DNA from: Crossaster papposus
Lineage: Eukaryota; Echinodermata; Asteroidea; Velatida; Solasteridae
NCBI GenBank assembly: GCA_037893245.1
Contig: JBAIAA010000101.1
Location: 930,001 to 994,000, forward strand
DNA length: 64,000 bases
Direction of reading: 5' to 3'
The notes under the pieces: model-generated
Told to the model about the DNA's origin: nothing
The model's input: the letters and a program-made list of their open reading frames with translations, nothing else
Databases searched by the model: none
Shown: piece by piece, positions 55,827 to 64,000 of the stretch
Position numbering within the stretch: the first letter of the stretch is position 1
How the letters are laid out: each line of letters begins with the position of its first letter
Translations under genes and position numbers: made by a program

Positions 55827-56990
55827 TATGGTGGCCCTGAAGGGACTAAGCAGATCGTGAATATCGACGTCAATATTCACGACAAATTTCACGACTTTCC
55901 TCAAAATCGCGAATATTGACGTCAAATTTGACGTCAATATTCGCGACTTGCCCCCAAAGTCGCAAATATTTTGACGCGAATTTTTTTCCATAAGCTAGGT
56001 TTTGGCTAGTCTCGCTCCAAGACCGAGTTTTTCATTTTGTCCGGAGCGCGCCGTCCTGCAGTTGTTCATCGATCATCCATACTCCGAAAACGGGCCTATT
56101 GAGGGCGCCCTCGATTGTCACGAGAGATCAGTGGATTTGTTTCAAAGGCAAAGGTAGGATGCACCATTGGTAATTGCTTGAATTATCATGAATGAGTGGA
56201 TTTGGGGGGTTGTATTTTATAGTAAATCTCGTTTAACTGACCTGTCCGACGTTTTACAATAATTTATGGATGGCGAGAAAATCACGAAAAACTGCGTTTG
56301 TTTTCAACAGCTGTCGGGAAGTTGAATATTCTTATGTTATTATGTGTTTTTGGCGATCGCCATCCGGCGATCGCGACTTTATTTGTATAAAATTATATTT
56401 TTCGGAATAATTACAGGATATCTAGCGCGATCATTTTGCTGGATGCCTAGAATCATAATTTACTTTCAATAATTAAGATATTTCTTAATAATTCGGTAGT
56501 AAATATTTTTGATATCTGCAAATGGTGTATCCTACCTTTAAGTTTAGTTCACGAGATTTGTTTCTGAACTTGAAACAAATCCACTTATCTCTTGTGACAA
56601 TCGAGGGCGCCCTCAATAATCCCGAGTATGGATGATCGATGAACAACTGCATAGACGGACGGCGCGCCCCGGACAAATGAAAATCTCGGACTTGGAGCGA
56701 GACTAGCCAAAACCTAGCTTGTGGAAAAACATTCGCGTCAAAATATTTGCGACTTTGGGGGAAAGTCGCGAATATTGACGTCAAATTTGACGTCAATATT
56801 CGCGTCTTTTGGAAAAGTCGTGAATATTGACGTCAATATTGATGTCAATATTCGCGACTTTGAGGAAAGTCGTGAATTTTGTCGCGAATATTGACGTCAA
56901 TATTCGCGACTTTCGGGGAAAGTCGTGAAATTTGACGCGAATATCGACGTCAATATTCACGATCTGCGTAGTCCCTTCAGGGCCACCATA
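55827..56990. mobile_element. 1164-bp foldback element, TATGGTGGCCCTGAAGGGAC ends
   Basis: Inverted ends TATGGTGGCCCTGAAGGGAC and GTCCCTTCAGGGCCACCATA; arms of more than 300 bp pair, including clusters of AATATTGACGTCAATATTCG and a 50-bp conserved block around GAGGGCGCCCTC. The loop is occupied by the MITE at 56150-56540. The last TA on each side could be the target site. No coding capacity. Confidence 0.88.
56150..56540. mobile_element. AAAGGTAGGATGCACCATT MITE, copy 3, nested
   Basis: Ends AAAGGTAGGATGCACCATT and AATGGTGTATCCTACCTTTA; interior as in 29857 and 44047 (TAGTAAATMTCGTTTAACTG). Inserted in the loop of the larger palindrome. Confidence 0.88.
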
Positions 56991-57397
56991 CCTCAGCCAG
57001 CGCGGCGCGGGCCGGGAATCGGGACGTCGAACGCGTGACACTAAAATATAGATGATGTAATGTTTGTAAACCAGGTGACAATTTTATGTCACTGTTATAT
57101 AGTTGCTTGCACAATCGTCGTCGCTTTTTAGCATGGCCTTTTACCTGAAGACCCATTAACACCGCTTACATACATGTACATGTATATAAATACTATATAG
57201 ATAACAACAATTCAGAAGCCTGTGACAGCAGTTGAATTCAAAGAATATAAAATGTTCGATTATTAGCGGTTTGTCTTCTAAAGTGCATGCAACAGTCACG
57301 ATTTATACCATAATCACAGTGCTAAGTGGTGATTGGTCCATTGTGGGGGATGTGTCAATCCAAGCGATTGAGCTTCGGAATAAACAAACGTTAACTA

Positions 57398-57577
57398 AGG
57401 GGCCATTAGTCTTGGTGCAAGACGTCCCTGTTTTGTATTTCCACAAATTTCCGCTAATAGAGGGCGCTATCACTCCACCAACCGCTATCACCCACGAACC
57501 GCTATCACACGGTTCGTGGGTGATAGCGGTTGGTGGAGTGATAGCAGGGACGTCTTGCACCAAGACTAAGGGGCCAT
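57398..57577. mobile_element. Foldback, GGGGCCATTAGTCTTGGTGC ends
   Basis: ACTAAGGGGCCATTAGTCTTGG...GACGTCCCTG mirrors CAGGGACGTCTTGCACC...CTAAGGGGCCATT. A second inner hairpin CACCAACCGCTATCACCC sits in the loop. It abuts and partly shares its edge with the next element. Confidence 0.75.
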
Positions 57578-58547
57578 TCGAAAATTTCAATGTTTAAAAA
57601 TTTCGACTTTTGGTCGAAATTGTTTTGACCCCTGCACCCACCCACCCCAATTTCGATTAATAAAAAAATGATATATAAAAGAGGTACCTCGCACGGACAT
57701 CCACGGTGGTGGCCATGTTTATCGTGTATTCCGATCTAGCACACCAGGGCTGCGTTCCAGTTACGCGAACTGTTTGCGCGAACGTTCGCCTACGTTTTGA
57801 GTTTGAGTTAATTGAAGTGGAACGATATTTTAAAAACTGCTTTTTCAAAATGGCGGCGCCCAGTGACAGTGACATCGTTTGGTTGGCTGCTTTTTGTCCA
57901 ACTCATTATTTTTCTTAAAAAGATCCCTGTAACTGCTCAAAACAATCCACTATTTACAACAATAAGGAAGAAACGTAATTCAAAACCGTGAAAAGAACAC
58001 TGCCGTCTGCTAACCTCTTCGCCATCTTTAAAATACGTCACTGGCCAACAGCGAACAGCTCCGAACGTCGTTCGCCTTTTTACGCTCACGTTCGCCAACA
58101 TAATTATTGGCGCGCATTGCGTTCCACTTACGCAAACAACGCCAACGTTGGCCAACGTTGGCAACGTTCGCTTGAGTGAAACGCACCCCTGGTACCAACT
58201 ACATGTACGAACGCCTAGTTGCCAAGTCCAATGAAAAACCACCTTCACGCGTCGATGGAGTTTCACACTAGTGGGGTCACCCACGTACCGTAACCGGTAC
58301 ACAATACAAGTACACAACGTACATACAGCTCGTAGTGTCTCACGGGGGAAAAGTTGGAAAAGATCGTGTATTGGAACGCATGGTGCGCAGTTGTTTCAGG
58401 CATGGCGGAAGATCGTGGTTTGATTTTATTTTATTTTTTTATTTATGAAAAGTGAATTTTGACTTTCAATTATTTACCTTGACCCACCCACCCACTATTT
58501 CGACCAAAAGTCGAAATTTTTAAACATTGAAAATTGTGAATGGCCCC
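57570..58547. mobile_element. Harbinger-like element, GGGGCCATTCGAAAATTTC ends
   Basis: GGGGCCATTCGAAAATTTCA at the left, AATTGTGAATGGCCCC at the right; arms of about 60 bp. TAA flanks both ends (57567-57569, 58548-58550). The 57748-58194 MITE is nested inside. Confidence 0.75.
57748..58194. mobile_element. CCAGGGSTGCGTTYCA MITE
   Basis: Left CCAGGGCTGCGTTCCAGTTA, right TGAGTGAAACGCACCCCTGG; interior GGCCAACGTTGGCAACGTTC. A fragment of the same family is at 21455-21572. Confidence 0.75.
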
Positions 58548-59374
58548 TAAAACGGAACAAAAAACGGGGTAAACTGCGGAACAAAACTTCGACTTTATTT
58601 TTTTAAACAGATGTGTAATCTAACTGTGTAATAAAACATTTGCAATCAAATGCGGTGAATTGACTCGAACATAATAACCTTGAACTTAGTGGTTTCAAAG
58701 CTTGTCAAGCGCACAACGGTATTTGCTTGACAAAAGATAGATATAATGCCGTCATGATTGACATCATCGCCGGTGTTTTCCCCGAGCACGAAATCAGCAA
58801 GCGCCATATTTGCGTAAAATATGCTATTCGTGTGTACATTATTTTTGTGTGAAGTTCATTATCTTTAGAGGTAAGTTGCCGATTAGCTTTTTTTCAACTG
58901 TGGATTTATATGTCATCTCTTTTCTTATTAGAGATAATAAATTAAGAGTGCCTAGTGGTAATGTTTCGATCTTAAGCTAGATCTTCGGAGGCAAAACGAC
59001 AATTTTTTTATAATTTGATACCTGTGTGTGATTGTGTGTTTGTGTTTAATATGAAATCTACACAAGATGAATATTTTTTCGACGGAAATTCATCACTATA
59101 TAGTTCATGACGGCCTGTACTAACGACGCTTTCTATATTATAGTGACCCAAATTGTGAATATAATTCTATTCAAATGGAGGAGAAAGTACCATAGTTGCT
59201 TGTTGTAGTTACAGGCACAACAAATATAGGCCTTCTATAGAAATTCGGCATCGAGTATAATGATCATGCGATGACTAAGTTTTGTTCAGTAACATATTTT
59301 TCAACAGGAATCAGTGAGGCAATCTTTCGTTTTACATTTTGTGAAGGAATACAGTATAGCAGTATATGTACAAT

Positions 59375-62222
59375 ATGGCCACTGCAGCAGGGTTCCTGAA
59401 CGACGAGGGCAATGATAAAGGAAAATCAGAGTAAGCAGTTATGATGCATCCAATTTCTGATTGATTTATATTTTCAATTAATGATTACTCATTCTCTATT
59501 ACTTTTTCGTGCTTTCCAGGGGATTATTATTTTTATTTTTTGTATTGAATTATTGTAGACATACTTGTTTTTACACCAGATTGATAAGCGGGGGGAAGGG
59601 GGTTTGGGGTGAATTTTATTTTTTCATAACACATTGGGATGAATGTTAGAAAAGAACTAAAAGTGGTCGTTTTAACAATACAAAAATGACGGAAATGATG
59701 GGCTCTTCGCTTGGTCCCATCGCCCATAATACTGGACGCTGACAAGCGCCGATGCGCTTCTCTGATTGGCACCGCGTGCAATTCGAAAGATCATGGTACG
59801 CTACCCAGAATGCCGTGCGGCTTCACATGTATGTCATGTGTAAGGCCGTGTCCGAAACGGGTGTCTAGAGCTACAGCTACGGCTATTGTCTACGTCGGCC
59901 ATTTTGTAGCGCTGTCCGAAATGCCGTCTATAGCTACAGCTACGGCTACAACGTCACAAAAATCTAGCCGTAAAAGAAGTTGTCTAGCTCAGGCAAAACA
60001 AAATGGCCGCAGCACTAACGTTAATTTTGGAGCAAATTTCTGTTTATTTTTCAATGATAGTGCATTGAATTGAAACTAACAGATCGACAAATACGTCAAT
60101 ATCATCAGGTATTTCGACTGGCTGTAAACAAACATTGCGCAACATCTAGCAGACGATAATTGTTGTAAATTCTTACGTCGTAATTTCACAAACACTAATT
60201 CAAGCATCACTTGGGGGCGCAATAACTAGCCGTAGGCTCTACCGTAGCCACGTCCGAATTCCATTTGCCTTAGCGCCTACGTAGACGTAGCTGTAGCTGT
60301 AGCCGTAGACGTAGACCGTAGCTCTAGACACTCGTTTCGGACACGGCCTAAGACTTCATCAGCGCTTTGCAGCCCTCAGTTTGTGCGGTGGGCCCGAGTA
60401 AAGGTGGACTATTAAAACCATCGGACACAGGTGGTATACTGATGGTATACATAATTGAGTAAATTTCTGGCATTTCCGCTGGTATAATTTAAATCTAATT
60501 CCTTCGGTGTTTGTTTTGTTATTGCCGTTTTCAATTTACCACCCCAAAAATATATAATTTCTCAAAATCTGTTGGCGTTTTGTTTTATTACTTTGATGGA
60601 CCGATTGACATGCTTCCTAAAAACGATTAGGTTTTGTTCAATATCAATTCTCATATATTTTACAGATCAAATATGGGGCCTGATTCGCTGAATTTTCAAC
60701 TGATCGAGAAAGAGTCGCAAATAAAACCGGCCATAGATGACATTAGCAAGGGTCGAGACACGGGATCTATGATAGCCGTGGATTGTGAGGGCGAGTTATT
60801 AAGTCGAAGGAAGAAACTGTCGGTGGTTTCCATAGCGACAGGAGATCAGATATACATCTTCGATATTCAGGCGCTTGGGGAGAGCGTTTTTGACAAAGGT
60901 CTCAGGAGAATCCTTGAAGACACCACTCAGAAAAAGTTGATGTTTGACTGCCGTCAGGACTCCGACTGTCTCAAGCATCAGCATCAGGTCAAGCTTGCCA
61001 ATGTGCTGGATCTGCAACTTCTCGAGGTATTTGTCTTATGAACAATTATATTTTACAGACTACCCTTCTTCTTTGTTGAAAATACCTTTTATTTCTAAGA
61101 TAAATGCATCGGAATAGGATCTGATATAGCCCGTAGATCCACCAGGCTCGGATCAAAGGGCTTCTAATACATGTACTGGAAGGTCATCTTCCACATTCAC
61201 CCAGAAAATAGAAATTTAGTTTGGCAGTGCAGTTTGGAATGATGAGTGATTCGTGTCACTGACTGAGTACTGGAATATTTTATTTTAATTTATTTTATGG
61301 CTTTTTATTGCATGGCTCTTTAAAAAGAATGACATCAATTTTTAGGGTGGTTTATCACTTTGGCTCAGTCATAGTGAAAACCGCACTCAAAAACACGTAC
61401 ATTTCGTTCAAAACGAATAAGAAACTCTGGTTGTTTTAATAAATGTCCGCCATTATGGCTATTATAAAAGGGTATTCAACTCATCATTTTAAAGTGAAAA
61501 GCTTCTTATAACCCAGTCTTGAAAATATATATAAATGGCGGAATAGTACCAACCCTGCCAACATAAAGCAAAATCGTAAAATGTTGGTATTTAAATCTAA
61601 TTCAATATAGATTCTTGATAGAGAAGTTAAAGACAGCACACTTCTGAAAGGGCATCCCCGTCTTGAGAGCTTCTTATCCTGTCTCGAGACATACGTCAAG
61701 GACGAAGACCTAATCAAAGCAAAGGAGAGAGGGAAATGGATGATGTGTGATAAGCCCGATATCTGGCTTGAGCGTCCCTTTAATCCCGCCATGCTAAAAT
61801 ACGCAGCATGTGACGTCATGGGGTTCTTTAAGCTTTACAGCCAGTTGATGAAACACATTTGCGATATCCACTTATCAGAGCGCCTGCGCATTGCGTCGGA
61901 CGTATACCTCGACTTCTTCCGTTCGCGCCCTAATCGCTGTTACGACAGTTACGAAACAAATTCGTATTTGCCGATGTACGTGATTCCCGCTAAAGGAAAC
62001 CTGTGCTTTCCTCCATTGTATAAAGAGTGTGTTGGCTGTAAACGTAAATTTCCTTACGCGGATTTTAGCAAAAATCAGCTGCGAAAACGCACCCAGAGAT
62101 GTCCGGTGTGCAAGGAAATCAAACGTGGTATCGATATACAGGAACAGCGGGCGCAGCAAAGAGAAGCGCATTATGATGATGATTATGTGTGTTACAGCGG
62201 CAGTGATGGTGATTATTATTAG
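59375..62222 (+). CDS. DEDDy 3'-5' exonuclease with zinc ribbon, copy B
   Basis: Tandem paralogue of the gene at 48575-51098, about 10.8 kb downstream and same strand. Exons 59375-59430, 60666-61026 and 61611-62222; the first two exons have the same lengths as in copy A. Product 342 aa. Catalytic residues are conserved (VDCEGE, FDCRQDSDCL, VLDLQLLE, KYAACDVMG), as is the ribbon (ECVGCKRKF...RCPVCKE); the extra Cys276 of copy A is Tyr. Other changes are mostly conservative (E to G, Y to I, K to E, S to I), and the frame is intact in all three exons, which suggests selection. The acidic repeat tail is lost: the frame stops at 62220-62222, about 40 bp before a transposon that has split the repeat tract. 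Confidence 0.88.
59844..60348. mobile_element. Harbinger-like MITE, GGCCGTGTCCGAAACG ends, copy 2
   Basis: 505 bp, TAA on both sides (59841-59843, 60349-60351). Arm A has one TAA at the same site (CATGTGTAAAGCTTCATC, about 49060). It lies in intron 1 of exonuclease copy B. Over 90% like 11063-11574 by eye. Confidence 0.92.
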
Positions 62223-62261
62223 GATTACAAGATAGCCGTGACAGTGATGATTATTTTGGAT

Positions 62262-62944
62262 TTAATAAATACCTAGGAGAGTTGATGGCTTCTGATTGGT
62301 CGAGACTCGATCACGTAGAGTGGATTATCAGGTAGTAATATCATAGGCTTTCAAGAAGAAGCGAATAAAATGTTCCCTGAACCAGCATTGATCAAGCATC
62401 ATGTAAGCCAATGATTGGCCGAATGCAACAGTTATACGGTAACTTGTAACAAGGACGCGTCAACTCTTGATACTGCGCGCTATAAATGTACGCGTAAAAC
62501 GTTTGTATCTATACGCGCGGCATTTTTCAAAATGCGCGTGTCGTCTGCTAGCGCGTTTCTATGCATGGTGGGCATCAGTGGTCAGCTAGTATAGTCTGGT
62601 CTCAAAGTATGGGTTATAATAACAACACATATTGGAGAGACATGGTACCATGCATAAGCTAAAACATGGCCCCTAAACATGAACACAAAACGCTGGAAAT
62701 ATCGCCTAAATGAAGGTCACGAAATTTGGAGCATTTTCACAATTTTTGTCGTTACAAAGGTATTTATTAAAGGTAATAACAGTGCGAAGACCCGGTTATT
62801 ATTACTGCGTGATATAATGACCGGGTTGGGGGATGACCGCTGGTAATGGACCTCGCCTTCGGCTCGATCCATTACCAGCGGTCATCCCCCAACCTGGTCA
62901 TTAATCACGCAGTAATAACCGGGTCTTCGCACTGTTATTACCTA
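62262..62944. mobile_element. AATACCTAGGAGAGTTG element, copy 2, with terminal hairpin
   Basis: Starts AAATACCTAGGAGAGTTGAT; its right end is a hairpin of about 170 bp (62772-62943) with arms GGTAATAACAGTGCGAAGAC and GTCTTCGCACTGTTATTACC. It sits inside the former acidic-repeat coding tract of copy B: GTGACAGTGATGATTATTTT is left of it and CACTGTGACAGTGATGGTTG right of it. Confidence 0.85.
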
Positions 62945-63073
62945 TTTCATTATCACTGTGACAGTGATGGTTGGATCTGACCCTTGATTACTGATTTATT
63001 CATTAGCATAGCAAGTTGCCTTAATTTCGAGTTAAACCACAACTTATTTTGAAAGGTTGTTATTTTTTATTTA

Positions 63074-63710
63074 TTAATACCTGGAAGAGTTGATGGCTCC
63101 TGATTGGTGGAACCCGATCACGTGAAGGGCATTATTTTGTAGTAATTGCCCGGCTTTCAAGAAGAAGTGAATAAATGTCCCCTATAAAACCAGCATTAAT
63201 CAAGCGTCATGTAAGCCAATGATTGGCCGAATGCAACAGTCCTACGGTAACTTGTAACAAGGACGCGTCAAATCTTGATACTGCGCGCTATAATGTACGC
63301 GTAGAACGTTTGTATCTATACGCGCGGCAATTTTCAAAATGCGTGTGTCGTCTGTTAACGCTAGCGCGTTGCTATGTACGGTGAGCATTGGTAGTCAGCT
63401 AGTCTGGTCTCAAAGTATGGGTAATAATAACAACACATTTCGAAGAGACAGGGTACCATGCATGAGCTAAAATATGGCCCCTAAACATGAAAACAAAACA
63501 CTGGAAATATCGCCGAAGGAAAAGTCACAAAATATGGAGCATTTTCACCATTATTTTGTCTCGTTAAAAAAGTATTTATGAAAGGGATTATCAGTGCGAG
63601 GACCCGGTCATTACTGCGTTATTCGGCTCGGTTCATTACCAGCGGTCATCCCCCAACCCGGTCATTATCACACAGTAATGACCGAGTCATCGCACTGCTA
63701 TTCCCTAACG
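63074..63710. mobile_element. AATACCTGGAAGAGTTG element, copy 3
   Basis: Starts AATACCTGGAAGAGTTGATG and ends GAGTCATCGCACTGCTATTCCC. It matches copy 2 along its length; the terminal hairpin is shorter. Inserted in the 3' flank of copy B. Confidence 0.82.
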
Positions 63711-64000
63711 GAACGTCTGTGAAGTATCTCTCGTGAATGACATTAGGTCGTATTAATATAAACATGTAGTTTCTTTTACTACTGACCAATGTTTAAACAC
63801 TATAGCTGCATCTGTATGAATTGAAGCAAATGCTTTTACTGTAAAGCATTTTCTAAAAAAATATTATTTACTGCCTTCTATAATATTTGCTAGAATTTTA
63901 GCATTTGCTTCATTTGGTAAGTTTTACTAAGTTTACCAAATACAAAGTTTTACTAAGTCTGATAGGCCTATATAGTTTTGCTGTGCATAGATATTTTGAA

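Larger units (their letters stand above)
54315..64000. repeat. Segmental duplication, arm B
   Basis: Starts GCACTGCACTCCTTCATTGA at about 54322, matching 46670 in arm A, and follows arm A to the end of the window. It is expanded by insertions at 54618-55778, 55827-56990, 57398-58600, 59844-60348, 62262-62944 and 63074-63710. The matching sites in arm A lack these insertions. Confidence 0.9.

Noticed and set aside
1-64000. CRISPR arrays, prokaryotic operons or rRNA genes
   Set aside because: No regularly spaced identical repeats with unique spacers, no polycistronic genes and no rRNA signatures.

Overview
This is animal nuclear DNA: intron-rich genes with canonical GT/AG splice sites, about 60% AT, packed with small foldback transposons. 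Gene content (HPF1 with an N-terminal PBZ finger, DELE1, MRPL22, secreted PAN/Link-type proteins) and the dense palindromic mobile elements suggest a marine invertebrate deuterostome, most likely an echinoderm. That placement is an inference from style and gene content, not from a marker gene.

Layout. (1) About 1 to 20 kb, minus strand: a secreted multi-domain protein. A signal-peptide plus PAN-like exon lies at 19597-19992, and a Link-like exon plus two further phase-compatible exons lie at 1593-3090. They are separated by a 16.5 kb stretch full of transposons, including a dead CR1/L2-like LINE (14.3-17.5 kb), a DIRS-like relic (12.3-12.9 kb), a THAP-type exon (9.7 kb) and an odd interleaved palindrome (7.9-9.0 kb). 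(2) 22.8-23.1 kb, plus strand: first coding exon of an unrecognised small secreted protein. (3) 25.8-30.6 kb, minus strand: mitochondrial ribosomal protein L22 (6 exons). (4) 30.8-40.2 kb, plus strand: HPF1 (7 exons), head-to-head with MRPL22 across about 290 bp. Its first intron holds a nearly intact non-LTR retrotransposon ORF of 943 aa. (5) 41.2-46.0 kb, minus strand: DELE1 (8 exons), convergent with HPF1. (6) 46.6-64 kb: a segmental tandem duplication. Each arm carries a three-exon gene for a DEDDy 3'-5' exonuclease with a C-terminal four-cysteine zinc ribbon (48575-51098 and 59375-62222). The second arm is swollen by many later transposon insertions, and the first arm preserves the empty target sites.

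How the genes relate. MRPL22 (mitochondrial translation) and DELE1 (relay of mitochondrial stress to the kinase HRI) are mitochondrial; HPF1 (PARP1/2 cofactor for serine ADP-ribosylation) is nuclear. MRPL22 and HPF1 probably share a bidirectional promoter; otherwise no operon-like logic is expected. The duplicated exonucleases resemble the EXD1/Egalitarian branch of RNase D-like enzymes but keep all catalytic residues.

The gene models were built by hand from reading-frame continuity, splice consensus, intron phase and remembered homologues. No alignment or transcript evidence was available.
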